64,000 nt of DNA from Neobacillus thermocopriae (GCF_010975035.1 NZ_JAAIUV010000006.1:82803-146802), one strand, 5' to 3'. Counted from the stretch's first letter, positions 47,437-56,943 are shown. The notes: a model not told the origin generated them from the letters alone. Made by a program: numbers and translations.

Positions 47437-48069
47437 TTAAAGAACAGACAAATTTCGTAGTTTTTTATAAGCAGATAATAATGCCGCTTCATCTTTATTT
47501 GCCAATGCGTCCAGTAAATACTTATAATCTTGGATGTTAACATCATACCGATTTGGAATTGGATCTAAAGAATTATAAAACTCCTTTAATATAACCCAAA
47601 TCCTTAAAAAAAGATGGTTATTAGCGGCTTGGATAATTCGATAAAAAAATTCATCATCATGGAATTCTTCCGTTTTCATTAAGTATTGCTTTAATTTTAA
47701 TAATTTTTCCTGATTCATTCGTTGAATTGCCAATTTGAGACAATCCATTTCAATATAGACTTTCGTTTCAAAAACATCATTTTTTGCCTTTTCATCTTGT
47801 AAAATAAATGTACTAAGCAGTTGGACGAGTTGATTACCGCGAAAGTCGCGCAAAAACGTCCCTTCGCCTCTTCGCGTTTCAATTAACCCAAGTAATTCTA
47901 AAGATCTAAGCGCTTCTCTAACGGAAGAGCGCCCGGCATTCAGGCGCTCCGACAGTTCTCTTTCAGAGGGGATTTTGTCTCCCGATTTCAATCCATCTGC
48001 AGCGATCATGTCTCTTAGCTGCTTCACGATTTCCAAGTACACTTTTGTCTTCGACACGAATGAATTCAC
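47437..48069 (-). CDS. GntR-family regulator (FadR subfamily) next to malic enzyme
   Basis: 210 residues. N-terminal winged helix (about 5-72): VKQLRDMIAADGLKSGDKIP, SERELSERLNAGRSSVREAL, RSLELLGLIETRRGEGTFL, typical GntR. The C-terminal helical FCD-like ligand domain (about 85-205) is short, with EFHDDEFFYRIIQAANNHLF as its best-conserved piece. It starts by a four-base overlap (ATGA) with the malic enzyme stop, so both are one operon. Identical palindromes at the promoter of this operon and of accDA suggest these are its targets. Effector unknown. Confidence 0.82.
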   Translation of the reverse strand: MNSFVSKTKVYLEIVKQLRDMIAADGLKSGDKIPSERELSERLNAGRSSVREALRSLELLGLIETRRGEGTFLRDFRGNQLVQLLSTFILQDEKAKNDVFETKVYIEMDCLKLAIQRMNQEKLLKLKQYLMKTEEFHDDEFFYRIIQAANNHLFLRIWVILKEFYNSLDPIPNRYDVNIQDYKYLLDALANKDEAALLSAYKKLRNLSVL

Positions 48070-49304
48070 TCACTTTTACCAATTAGAGCGAGTCTCTTCG
48101 TTTTTTCCTTTACTTCCTCTGGATCTACCTTAATCCGAGCAACACCTGTTTCCATAGCTGCTTTCGCTACTGCAGCTGCTACATTAGGGGCAACCCTTGG
48201 ATCAAATGGTGCAGGAATAACATAATCTGGACTTAATTCATCTTCACTAATTAAAGCAGCAATCGCTTCGACTGCGGCAATTTTCATTTTTTCATTGATA
48301 TGGGTTGCGCGAACATCAAGCGCTCCGCGGAATATCCCAGGAAATGCAAGAACGTTATTTACCTGGTTTGGAAAATCAGAACGGCCTGTACCAACTACTT
48401 TAGCTCCGGCCTCTTTTGCCTCTTCCGGCATTATCTCTGGAACAGGATTTGCCATCGCAAAGATAATTGGATCCGGGTTCATTGACTTTATCATTTCTTT
48501 TGTAAGAGCACCGGCAACAGAAACACCGATAAAAACATCCGCACCTTTGATGACATCTGCAAGGCTTCCAGAAAGACATTTTCTATTTGTATATTTTGCT
48601 ACCTCTGCCTTTACATCATTCATTCCAACAGGGCGACCTTCATAAATAGCCCCCTTTGTATCGCACATAATGATGTCGCGAACGCCATAGCTATATAAAA
48701 GCTTAATAATAGCAATCCCAGCAGCTCCTGCTCCATTTGCCACAACTTTTATTTCCGTCATTTTTTTGCCAGTCAGCTTTAATGCATTAACTAAACCGGC
48801 AACTGTTACAATGGCTGTTCCATGCTGGTCATCATGAAAAATAGGTATATTCGTTTCTTTTTTCAATCTTTCTTCAATAACAAAACAATTTGGAGCGGCA
48901 ATATCTTCAAGATTTACCCCACCGAATGTTGGTTCAAGTAACTTAACCGTTTCAATGATTTTATCTACATCCGTTGTATTTAAACAAATAGGAAATGCAT
49001 CGACGCCTGCAAAACTTTTAAATAATACGGCTTTTCCTTCCATTACAGGGAGGGCTGCTTCCGGTCCAATATTTCCTAATCCGAGAACCGCGGTTCCATC
49101 AGAGACAACCGCAACCATATTCCCTTTCATGGTGTAATCATAAACGGTTTCCGGTTTTTCATAAATTTCCTTACAAGGCTCTGCCACACCCGGTGAATAA
49201 GCTAAGCTTAAATCATGCGCGTTTCTTACTAATACCTTTGATTTCGACTCTAACTTCCCTTTATGAACTCGATGCATATGTAATGCTTCTTCGCGTAAAG
49301 TCAA
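48066..49304 (-). CDS. ytsJ: Malic enzyme (YtsJ type)
   Basis: Decarboxylates malate to pyruvate; B. subtilis YtsJ prefers NADP and supplies NADPH. 412 residues. Start TTG 49304 with GAGGTGA upstream. N-terminal domain with LSLAYSPGVAEPCKEIY and VVSDGTAVLGLGNIGPEAAL, metal site FGGVNLEDIAAPNCF and FHDDQHGTAIV, NAD(P) fold VVANGAGAAGIAIIKLL, then ANPVPEIMPEEA. Co-transcribed with the GntR gene after it; a palindrome follows its promoter. Confidence 0.93.
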   Translation of the reverse strand: MTLREEALHMHRVHKGKLESKSKVLVRNAHDLSLAYSPGVAEPCKEIYEKPETVYDYTMKGNMVAVVSDGTAVLGLGNIGPEAALPVMEGKAVLFKSFAGVDAFPICLNTTDVDKIIETVKLLEPTFGGVNLEDIAAPNCFVIEERLKKETNIPIFHDDQHGTAIVTVAGLVNALKLTGKKMTEIKVVANGAGAAGIAIIKLLYSYGVRDIIMCDTKGAIYEGRPVGMNDVKAEVAKYTNRKCLSGSLADVIKGADVFIGVSVAGALTKEMIKSMNPDPIIFAMANPVPEIMPEEAKEAGAKVVGTGRSDFPNQVNNVLAFPGIFRGALDVRATHINEKMKIAAVEAIAALISEDELSPDYVIPAPFDPRVAPNVAAAVAKAAMETGVARIKVDPEEVKEKTKRLALIGKSE

Positions 49305-49358
49305 GGAATCTCACCTCTCAAATGAATAAAGAACACTTATTTTTCACATCTATTTACT

Positions 49359-49372
49359 AGTGGTCAGACCAC
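49359..49372. promoter_or_regulatory. Palindromic operator of the malic enzyme-gntR operon
   Basis: AGTGGTCAGACCAC, identical in 14 of 14 bases to the accDA site. It lies about 10-23 bases downstream of the expected transcription start of the promoter at 49389-49416. Confidence 0.75.
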
Positions 49373-49388
49373 AAGTTGTCTATTTATC

Positions 49389-49416
49389 ACTATAACATAA
49401 CTTTGAAAGTTGTAAA
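49389..49416 (-). promoter_or_regulatory. Promoter of the malic enzyme-gntR operon
   Basis: Minus strand TTTACA (49416-49411), 16 bases, TATAGT (49394-49389), with an extended TGT before the -10. The -35 begins four bases after the dnaE stop. Confidence 0.7.
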
Positions 49417-49419
49417 GAA

Positions 49420-52400
49420 TTAATCTTTCAAAACGACATTGGCAGGCCCTAATAAACTTCTTAAAGAATCTAACAACTTTATTGTCGGATTGACATTATA
49501 TTCTTGTCCCAATCTGACCGTTTTCTTCGTGGATTCATAATGAATAACAACCGCTGCACGACCTTGATTTTCCTTAAGCAATTGGTAGATTTGAATGAGT
49601 GATTTTTCATCCTGTTTTTCTTTTATAATTTTTAAATATAACACTTGTTGCTGAGCTGGCGTGGACTTGATCCATTCGTCTAAATTGGAAGCACGCTGAA
49701 TAATGAATTGTTTCTTTCCCTCACGTTCTTCCACCTTTCCCTCAAGCAGGGCAAACATTCCTTGACCAATTAATTGAGAAGATCGTTTATATACATCCGG
49801 GAACACTACAGCTTCCATTTCTCCGCTAGAATCAGAAATCGTTAAAAAGGCCATTACCTCCCCTTTCTTAGTTCTTATTGTTTTTAGTGTAGAAATATAA
49901 ACTCCAACTATTGCCCTAATTCCACCTTTAGTTAGATGAAATAAAGATTGAATACCTCTTTTCTTTAGATCCTTTTCAAAAATGGATATAGGATGGTTGG
50001 ACAGAAAAATACCAAGCGCTTCCTTTTCAAATGAGAGCTTCATATCCATACTAATAGGATCTACCTGAACATATTTCGGTTTTGGAATTAGTTCTTCCTC
50101 AAATAAATCAATTTGATCTGATTCTTCTGTTTTAAATATTTGCGCATGTTCTATAGCCACATCTAAACTTGCTAATAGTACGGCTCGATCCTTGCCGAAC
50201 TCATCAAAGCTTCCGGAATGAATCAAATATTCTAATGTTTTTCGATTAACAGCTTTTGATGAAACTCTTATACAGAAATCAAACAAATCTGTAAATCTTT
50301 TCTTTTTTCTTACCTGAAAAATTTCTTTTAACGCAGCAGCCCCAACACCTCTGATTGCCGCTAGGCTGTAGCGTATCCCCCCCTTCTCCACTTGAAAGGA
50401 AAACTGGCTGTTGTTAATAGATGGAGGTAAAATAGTGATTTCCTTTTGCCTCGCTTCCATAATATATTGAGCGATTTTCGTTTCATTTCCTATCACTGAT
50501 GTAAGTAAGCCTGCCATAAAATGTTCAGGGTAATTAGCTTTCAAATAGGCAAGTTGATACGATATCATACTGTAGGCAACCGCGTGGCTTCGGTTAAAAC
50601 CATAATTGGCAAAGCGGACAATTAAGTCATAGATATCATTGGCAAGTGTCTGACTATAGCCCTGTTTTAATGCCCCTTGTACAAAATGATTCCGTTCTTT
50701 ATCAAGAATCTCTTTTTGTTTTTTTCCTACTGCCCGTCTTAATAAATCTGCTTCACCTAGTGAGAAGCCTGCCATGACAGAAGCGATTTGCATAATTTGC
50801 TCTTGATAGACAATAACCCCGTATGTATTATCTAGGATTGGTTTTAAGTCAGGATGAGGATACTCTACCTTTTGACGGCCGTGTTTTCTATCAATAAAAA
50901 GCGGGATATTCTCCATCGGCCCCGGCCGATATAATGCATTAACAGCAACAATATCTTCAAATCTTGATGGTTTTAAACGGGTTAATACTTTTCTCATACC
51001 TTCTGATTCCAACTGAAAAACACCCGTTGTCTCTCCCCTAGCCAATAGAGCATAGGTTTTTGCATCATCTAATGGAATCGAACGAATGTCTAGCTTCCTT
51101 CCCGTATTACGATAGATAGAAGCTAAAATGGTTTCAATTAATGACAAGTTTCTAAGGCCAAGAAAGTCCATTTTCAGTAGCCCAATTTCTTCTAAATGCT
51201 CCATGGAATATTGCGTTAAATAAATTCCAGCGGAGCCTTGCTGAATCGGTACTAATTCCACTAGTGGCATTTCGCTAAGCACCACGCCCGCTGCATGTGT
51301 GGAAGTATGTCGCGGAAGTCCTTCTAGCTTTATGGCCGTTTCAAATAGCCGGCGATTTAACGAAGACTCATGAACAAATTTGCGCAGACTTTCTGATTCC
51401 TTATACGCTTCTTGCAAATTCATTCCAGGACGGGATGGTATCATTCTTGATAAATAGTCCAATTCCTTCGTGTTGAGACCGAAAACCCTGCCAACATCCC
51501 TTAGTGCTGCTTTTGCCGCAAGTGTTCCGAAAGTTGCTATCTGTGCCACATGAAGTTGTCCATACTTTTGGGCGACATAGGCAATCACTTCATCACGTCG
51601 ATGATCAGGAAAATCGATATCAATATCAGGCATCGAGATTCGCTCAGGGTTTAAAAACCGTTCAAAGAGAAGGTTATGTTTAATGGGATCAACATCCGTA
51701 ATATACAGGACATAAGAAACTAGGGAGCCTGCAGCAGACCCTCTTCCGGGACCTGTCAAAATTCCATTATCACGAGCATATCTCATAAAATCCCAAACAA
51801 TTAAAAAGTAATCACTAAACTTCATCCTTTTGATGATGTCCAGTTCATAGAGCAAACGATCTACATACTCCTTGCTGGGACTCCCTAAACGCTCTTTTAA
51901 CCCTTTTTTGCATAGCTCTTGGAGATATTCATCGGCCGATATATTATTTCCCGTTGGAAAAGAAGGTAAGAAAGTCTTATTTAATTCAATAGTTAAATTA
52001 CACCGCTTTGCAATAAAAAGGGTATTTTCCAGTGCTTCAGGAACATCTGAAAAACTTTCGACCATTTCTGCCGCAGTCTTTAAATAAAATTGATCACTAC
52101 CTAATTTTTCTCGATGATCATCCTGCAGTTTATCACCATTCTTGATTGCGAGTAGACATTCATGGGCAAAGGTATCTTCTCTTTCTAAATAATAGACAGT
52201 ATTTGTCGCTACCATTGGTATACCCATTTCTTTTGAGAGCACGATGAGTTCATCTCTAATTTGTTTTTCTTGCTGGAGGTGATGGTTTTGAAGAGCTAAA
52301 TAAAAATTTCCTTTTCCGAAAATCTGAAGAAATTTCAGAATTAACTCTTTGGCAGAATCCCTCTGGCCATTTAAGAGGAACTGTTCTATTTCTCCCTCAA

Positions 52401-52782
52401 CCCCTGGTGTCAAGGCAATCAGTCCTTCTGAATAATGTTTTAGCCATTTCATAGGAATTCCGTTTTCCGCCTTTGTTTGGACAGAACTAGATATTTTTAA
52501 CAGATTTTTAAATCCCTTATTATTTTCAGCTAATAAAACAAGTGGATGCGAATTCTTTTCCGATTTCTCGCTAGCCACATCCACAGTCAGCCCAATGATC
52601 GGTTTCATATTTTGCTTTTTGCATAACTTATAGAACTCTATTGTACCGTACATAACGTTACGATCCGTTAAAGCTAAAGTGTTAAAGCCTTTTGAACGGG
52701 CGGTTTCAATTAATTCAGGGATAGAGACGGTACTCGTCAACAAGCTATAAGCACTATATACATGCAGGTGAATAAAAGACAT
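49420..52782 (-). CDS. dnaE: DNA polymerase III alpha subunit, DnaE type
   Basis: Second replicative polymerase of Firmicutes, which extends RNA primers before hand-off to PolC. 1120 residues. N-terminal PHP domain starting FIHLHVYSAYSLLTS, palm domain with catalytic acids in MPDIDIDFPDHRRDEVI, LTGPGRGSAAGSLVSYVL, and GLPRHTSTHAAGVVLS. Later a helix-hairpin-helix region (ALKEIFQVRKKKRF), and an OB fold with GIRAIVGVYISTLKT. ATG 52782. The malic enzyme operon follows at once. Divergent from ytrH. Confidence 0.96.
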   Translation of the reverse strand: MSFIHLHVYSAYSLLTSTVSIPELIETARSKGFNTLALTDRNVMYGTIEFYKLCKKQNMKPIIGLTVDVASEKSEKNSHPLVLLAENNKGFKNLLKISSSVQTKAENGIPMKWLKHYSEGLIALTPGVEGEIEQFLLNGQRDSAKELILKFLQIFGKGNFYLALQNHHLQQEKQIRDELIVLSKEMGIPMVATNTVYYLEREDTFAHECLLAIKNGDKLQDDHREKLGSDQFYLKTAAEMVESFSDVPEALENTLFIAKRCNLTIELNKTFLPSFPTGNNISADEYLQELCKKGLKERLGSPSKEYVDRLLYELDIIKRMKFSDYFLIVWDFMRYARDNGILTGPGRGSAAGSLVSYVLYITDVDPIKHNLLFERFLNPERISMPDIDIDFPDHRRDEVIAYVAQKYGQLHVAQIATFGTLAAKAALRDVGRVFGLNTKELDYLSRMIPSRPGMNLQEAYKESESLRKFVHESSLNRRLFETAIKLEGLPRHTSTHAAGVVLSEMPLVELVPIQQGSAGIYLTQYSMEHLEEIGLLKMDFLGLRNLSLIETILASIYRNTGRKLDIRSIPLDDAKTYALLARGETTGVFQLESEGMRKVLTRLKPSRFEDIVAVNALYRPGPMENIPLFIDRKHGRQKVEYPHPDLKPILDNTYGVIVYQEQIMQIASVMAGFSLGEADLLRRAVGKKQKEILDKERNHFVQGALKQGYSQTLANDIYDLIVRFANYGFNRSHAVAYSMISYQLAYLKANYPEHFMAGLLTSVIGNETKIAQYIMEARQKEITILPPSINNSQFSFQVEKGGIRYSLAAIRGVGAAALKEIFQVRKKKRFTDLFDFCIRVSSKAVNRKTLEYLIHSGSFDEFGKDRAVLLASLDVAIEHAQIFKTEESDQIDLFEEELIPKPKYVQVDPISMDMKLSFEKEALGIFLSNHPISIFEKDLKKRGIQSLFHLTKGGIRAIVGVYISTLKTIRTKKGEVMAFLTISDSSGEMEAVVFPDVYKRSSQLIGQGMFALLEGKVEEREGKKQFIIQRASNLDEWIKSTPAQQQVLYLKIIKEKQDEKSLIQIYQLLKENQGRAAVVIHYESTKKTVRLGQEYNVNPTIKLLDSLRSLLGPANVVLKD

Positions 52783-52937
52783 ATCGTCACACCCTTAATT
52801 TACATTTCTCAATTTCTATTATAGAACCTGTAGGAAAAAAAGGAAAATATGTTCTCATATTCATTAAACATATTTAAATTAGGTTGTCTATATAAATAAA
52901 TAGAAAGGATTTCAGTTTGTAAAGGCGGTTATTGGAA

Positions 52938-53276
52938 ATGAAAGAACTCGGCTTTTTTCCAACGTTTATAGAAAGCTATTTCATTGCTTTGGGTGTGGTA
53001 CTTGGTGGGTCACTAATCGGAGGAATTTCTTCCTTCTTAACCGGACAGCCTCCGCTAACTTCTGTATACCGCCTGTCATCGGCATTAAGAATTTGGGCCA
53101 TCGTCGCAGCCATTGGCGGTACCTTTGATACGGTATATACGTTTGAACGCGGCTTCCTAAATGCAGATACAAAAGATCTGTTTAAACAATTTTTATTAAT
53201 TCTTGCAGCTCTTGGCGGTGCTCAGACGGGTGCACTCATTATTAACTGGCTGACCCAGGAGCATATTACCTCATGA
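52938..53276 (+). CDS. ytrH: Sporulation membrane protein YtrH
   Basis: 112 residues from ATG 52938. A TTG two codons earlier is only three bases from AAAGGCGG, so the ATG is preferred. Three hydrophobic segments (about 8-35, 54-70, 87-105), the first with ALGVVLGGSLIGGISSFLTG. The family is known from B. subtilis, where ytrHI are mother-cell genes required for a stable spore cortex. It overlaps ytrI by four bases (ATGA). I could not find a confident SigE promoter in the AT-rich 130 bases upstream. Confidence 0.85.
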   Translation: MKELGFFPTFIESYFIALGVVLGGSLIGGISSFLTGQPPLTSVYRLSSALRIWAIVAAIGGTFDTVYTFERGFLNADTKDLFKQFLLILAALGGAQTGALIINWLTQEHITS

Positions 53277-53776
53277 GACTTCCACCATATTACCGGAACC
53301 CCGCCTGGCAGCGTTTTATTGCAGGGATGGCAGTTGGAGGTGCAATCAGCTGGTGCATTTTTTTATATATTTTTGGAGTTTGGCAGGAAGATTACTCAAA
53401 ATTAATTCTGAAACAACAAAAAGATATAGAAGAGTATAAGGAAGAAATTAAAATTTGGCAAAAAGATTATGAAGAATTAAATAATAAAAACCAGGAAAAG
53501 ATGACCGTGCAAAAAATTAATATTCGAATAACGAATTGGGAAAAATATAAGTTGGATCAATTTAGTGTTTTTCAAACAGAGGAATCAGTGAAAGATGACA
53601 TAAAAATGGTGCTTGCTAAAGATTTAGAAACTGTCTCGAAAACGAAAGATCTAATAACTAAAATCATTGAAAACAAACCAATAAAAATTAATAATAAGCG
53701 ATATAAACTAGAGGTTAAAGAATTAGTCATTTATACTACACTCACAATAAACATAGAAATCCATTTTGATGAGTAA
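53273..53776 (+). CDS. ytrI: Sporulation membrane protein YtrI
   Basis: 167 residues. Starts MRLPPYYRNPAWQRFIAGM, one membrane span (about 15-36), then a charged coiled coil (about 45-85, LKQQKDIEEYKEEIKIWQKD) and a beta-rich outer domain. Matches YtrI in size and in its fixed pairing with ytrH. Translationally coupled to ytrH, closed by the terminator at 53775-53806. Confidence 0.83.
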   Translation: MRLPPYYRNPAWQRFIAGMAVGGAISWCIFLYIFGVWQEDYSKLILKQQKDIEEYKEEIKIWQKDYEELNNKNQEKMTVQKINIRITNWEKYKLDQFSVFQTEESVKDDIKMVLAKDLETVSKTKDLITKIIENKPIKINNKRYKLEVKELVIYTTLTINIEIHFDE

Positions 53777-53806
53777 AAGACGGCCATGATTAGGCCGTCT
53801 CTTTTT
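53775..53806. terminator. Bidirectional terminator between ytrI and nrnA
   Basis: Stem AGACGGCC/GGCCGTCT with a seven-base loop, flanked by A4 and T5 tracts for both convergent genes. Confidence 0.88.
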
Positions 53807-54737
53807 ACTTACACACAGCATGTAGTTCTCTTAAAACATCCTTCACATCGTCCCATGAATAAATAGACGCACCTGATGCCAGCGGATGGCCTCCGCCATT
53901 AAACTTCCTTGCAACGGTATTAATCACAGGACCCTTTGAACGGAGTCGAACTCTAATTTGATCGTCTTCCTCTATGAAAAATACCCAAGCTTTGATACCC
54001 TTAACATCGCTCAAAATACCGACCAAAAGTGAGGCCTCTGCTGGTCTTGCGTTATATTCCTCCAGCAGCTCTTTCGTCAACGTAACACATCCGACTCCAT
54101 TCTCCTGAAGTTCAAAGTTCTGAAGAATATACCCTTTTAACTTTATAATATTTGGTGGTAGCTCATACATTTTGTTAAATAGTTCCGGGCGAGAAAAATT
54201 ATAATGAATTAATTCACCCGCATAAGAAAATGTTTTTTCTGTCGTACTTGGAAAAAGGAATCTCCCCGTATCCCCAACAATACCAGCGAATAACAGTCGT
54301 GCTGCTTCATCATTCATTTTCAAACCATGTTCTTTCCCAAATAAATAGAATTCGTAAATCATTTCACTACAGGAACTAGCATCGGTATCCACCCACAATA
54401 AATCCCCATAGGGATCCTCGTTTGGATGATGGTCGATTTTAATTAGCATATCTCCCAAAGAATAACGCTTATCACAAATTCTTTCAGCATTTGCGGTATC
54501 ACATACGATTACCAAAGCCCCTTTATATACTTCATCTTCAATCGTATCAAGCCGCCGCATGTAATGTAAGGTAGGTTCCTCTTGCCCTACTGCATAGATA
54601 TTTTTTTCAGGAAATGATTCCTTTAAGATAGCCGCTAATCCTCCTTGTGAACCATAGGCATCTGGATCCGGCCGAACATGACGATGAATAATAATGGTTT
54701 CATATTGTTTTATTTTTTCTAGTATTTTCTCTTTCAT
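53805..54737 (-). CDS. nrnA: Oligoribonuclease/3'-phosphoadenosine phosphatase NrnA
   Basis: DHH-family phosphoesterase that degrades nanoRNA and pAp. 310 residues. Metal-binding acids in RHVRPDPDAYGS (about 19-30) and VIVCDTANAERI; the DHH motif in KIDHHPNEDPYGD; the C-terminal DHHA1 domain with GGGHPLASGAS. GGAGAGCC precedes ATG 54737. Known as ytqI in B. subtilis, in the same place between ytrHI and ytpI. Confidence 0.94.
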   Translation of the reverse strand: MKEKILEKIKQYETIIIHRHVRPDPDAYGSQGGLAAILKESFPEKNIYAVGQEEPTLHYMRRLDTIEDEVYKGALVIVCDTANAERICDKRYSLGDMLIKIDHHPNEDPYGDLLWVDTDASSCSEMIYEFYLFGKEHGLKMNDEAARLLFAGIVGDTGRFLFPSTTEKTFSYAGELIHYNFSRPELFNKMYELPPNIIKLKGYILQNFELQENGVGCVTLTKELLEEYNARPAEASLLVGILSDVKGIKAWVFFIEEDDQIRVRLRSKGPVINTVARKFNGGGHPLASGASIYSWDDVKDVLRELHAVCK

Positions 54738-54835
54738 AGGCTCTCCTTTTTAACACTTAATGAAATTACCGAGTGGCTTTTTCTCTCAATTATAGGTAAA
54801 ATATTAATGGACTTTTTACATTGGAGGAACAATGC

Positions 54836-55144
54836 ATGTTAGTATTTGTCTTTATAATCGTGATCTTATTTGCTTTCTATTTATTTTATAAAACAAAATA
54901 CTTTAGAAGCAACCGTCCTGTAGAAAAGAAATGGCTTTCTGCTAAATCAAATATTGTTCTCGGTCTATTCGTTCTATTCTTCGGCATTAATTCATTATTC
55001 ATTTCTCAATCCATTGGTGTTTATATCATTGCTGCCATTTTCATCATCTATGGAGGCTTTTTCAGTTTGATCGGCTATAGAAAATATAAACATTACCTAC
55101 CATTTGCAATTGAGGAAGCAGAAATGTTAAAAAATAATAATTAA
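54836..55144 (+). CDS. ytpI: Membrane protein YtpI
   Basis: 102 residues from ATG 54836, with GGAGGAA eight bases upstream; an in-frame TTG overlaps that site and is rejected. Three spans (about 1-17, 40-58, 63-82) starting MLVFVFIIVILFAFYLFYK. Function unknown. Same neighbours as in B. subtilis (nrnA, ytoI). Confidence 0.8.
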   Translation: MLVFVFIIVILFAFYLFYKTKYFRSNRPVEKKWLSAKSNIVLGLFVLFFGINSLFISQSIGVYIIAAIFIIYGGFFSLIGYRKYKHYLPFAIEEAEMLKNNN

Positions 55145-55183
55145 TAAAAGCAAGCGATGGGTGCTGAAGCTATGAAATAAAAC

Positions 55184-55215
55184 GGAGCCGCTTCATAATG
55201 GAAGCGGCTTTTTTA
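55184..55215. terminator. Bidirectional terminator between ytpI and ytoI
   Basis: Stem GCCGCTTC/GAAGCGGC (55187-55194 with 55201-55208), then TTTTTTTA on the plus strand; on the minus strand it follows the ytoI stop with TTTTATTTC further on. Confidence 0.82.
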
Positions 55216-56535
55216 TGTTCGATCAATTAACTGACACATCATCAATGCTTTACCAACTAATATACCTTCATTGAAAACTTCTACATCTACTTTTCCAAAC
55301 TTCCGTCCAACCTCTAATATTTTTGGATAGATTTCAAGCGTTGTTTCCATCTGAACTGGTTTTAGAAAGTAGATCGACATATTTTCAACGACAAGATCCC
55401 CTTTTTTATAGCTACGTAATACCCGATTGGCAGCCTCAGACACAATAGTCGTAAATACTCCATATGAAATGGTTCCCAAATAATTGGTCATTTGCGGAGT
55501 AACCTCACAGGTAAATGCTTCTTCTCCTTTTCCCGCTTGTATGAATTTCATTTGATTAGTTACGATATCATCAAGCGTCTCACCAACCTGTGGCTGTCTT
55601 TGATTCATTTGCAGCGCCTTCAGTACATCCTGCCTACTAACTAGCCCTTCTAAACGGTTCGAGTCATCTGCTACAGGCAAAACCTCAATTCCTTCCCACA
55701 CCATTGTATGGGCTGTAGATGCCACACTTGTTTTCCCTGTCACTGTCATTGGTTGCTTTGTCATAATCTTTTCAATTGGTGTATCTTCATTCTGCCCCAA
55801 AACATCCTTGCTGGTGACCATCCCTTGAATTTTCATGTTATGGTCGACAACCGGATAACGGCTATGAGTGGTTTGCTTGTTTAATTCGTGCCACCTCGAA
55901 ACTTTATCGGTCGTAAACAAATAATAAGTTTTCGAGAGAGGAGTCAAAATATCTTCAACTAATATTATTTCCTTTTTAATTAATTGGTCGTATATCGCCC
56001 GGTTAATCATGGTGGCCACTGTAAACGTATCATAACTAGTGGAGATAATCGGTAGTTCCAGTTGATCAGCAAGACGTTTTACATGCTCTTCCGTATCAAA
56101 GCCCCCAGTAATAAGGACAGCAGCACCTGCTTTAAGCGCCAATTCATGTGCCTGTGTCCGGTTACCGACAATTAATAGATTGCCAGCTTCGGTATAGCGC
56201 ATCATCGCCTCGAGCTTCATCGCCCCGATAACAAATTTATTTAAAGTTTTATGCAGGCCAGTTTTTCCGCCCAAAACCTGTCCATCAACTATATTAACGA
56301 CTTCTGCATACGTAAGTTTTTCAATGTTTTCTTTTTTCTTCCGTTCAATTCGAATCGTTCCAACTCGTTCTATCGTACTGACAAACCCTTTATTTTCCGC
56401 TTCTTTTATGGCACGATAAGCTGTACCTTCACTTACATTCATCGCTTTGGCAATTTGTCTAACAGAGATTTTTTCCCCAATTGGAAGTTCGTCAATATAT
56501 TTTAATATTTTTTCATGTTTTGTCTTAGCAGCCAA
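55213..56535 (-). CDS. ytoI: HTH-DRTGG-CBS-hotdog regulator YtoI
   Basis: 440 residues. Start TTG 56535, with AAGGGTG six bases before it; a GTG three codons earlier is inside that site. Order: N-terminal GntR-like HTH (ISVRQIAKAMNVSEGTAYRA, about 25-45), a DRTGG domain (about 75-190), two CBS motifs (about 195-315, e.g. HSRYPVVDHNMKIQGMVTSK and EVLPVADDSNRLEGLVSRQ), and a C-terminal hot-dog thioesterase-like domain (about 325-440). Such a composition suggests a nucleotide- or acyl-CoA-sensing transcription factor; the target is unknown. Confidence 0.85.
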   Translation of the reverse strand: MAAKTKHEKILKYIDELPIGEKISVRQIAKAMNVSEGTAYRAIKEAENKGFVSTIERVGTIRIERKKKENIEKLTYAEVVNIVDGQVLGGKTGLHKTLNKFVIGAMKLEAMMRYTEAGNLLIVGNRTQAHELALKAGAAVLITGGFDTEEHVKRLADQLELPIISTSYDTFTVATMINRAIYDQLIKKEIILVEDILTPLSKTYYLFTTDKVSRWHELNKQTTHSRYPVVDHNMKIQGMVTSKDVLGQNEDTPIEKIMTKQPMTVTGKTSVASTAHTMVWEGIEVLPVADDSNRLEGLVSRQDVLKALQMNQRQPQVGETLDDIVTNQMKFIQAGKGEEAFTCEVTPQMTNYLGTISYGVFTTIVSEAANRVLRSYKKGDLVVENMSIYFLKPVQMETTLEIYPKILEVGRKFGKVDVEVFNEGILVGKALMMCQLIDRT

Positions 56536-56644
56536 GAGCTTCACCCTTTAACAATCGAATTCGAATCTATCCGTTCAACAGATGTCTCTAAATCCCATTA
56601 TAAGGTGAATCTAATGTTGATTCAATGCAATACCATATTGGTTT

Positions 56645-56875
56645 TTAATGAAAAGAACGTTTTTTCACCCTTCTCGGCTGAGGCTTTTGAACTTGTTTTT
56701 TTGGAGAATAAAGGATCCCTGTTAGATTACCAGCAATTACCATTAGCGCAAACGCTAGCCACGAGATAGCAAAAATCCCCTGTTCTCCTTCGAAAGCTAC
56801 ATGAAGTCTCGGAACAGCATAATAGAGCATTAAACCACTGAGCAAAAGGCACATCAAATATCGATTTTTCTTCAT
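56645..56875 (-). CDS. Small membrane protein, unknown
   Basis: 76 residues from ATG 56875, with GGAGGAAA eight bases before it. Two spans: RYLMCLLLSGLMLYYAV (about 5-21) and FAISWLAFALMVIAGNLTGI (about 35-54), then a very basic tail SPKKQVQKPQPRRVKKRS. Orientation of the tail suggests a cytoplasmic C-terminus. I do not recognise the family. It lies between ytoI and ytkL on the same strand. Confidence 0.65.
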   Translation of the reverse strand: MKKNRYLMCLLLSGLMLYYAVPRLHVAFEGEQGIFAISWLAFALMVIAGNLTGILYSPKKQVQKPQPRRVKKRSFH

Positions 56876-56943
56876 TTATTTTTCCTCCTCCATAAAAATG
56901 AATGCTTGTTTCATCTTTATGCACTTTGGAGGAAAAAAAGTAG

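Noticed and set aside
52844..52880. SigE promoter for ytrHI
   Set aside because: CATATTTA is present but no -35 element lies at the right spacing; AT-rich sequence gives many such matches.
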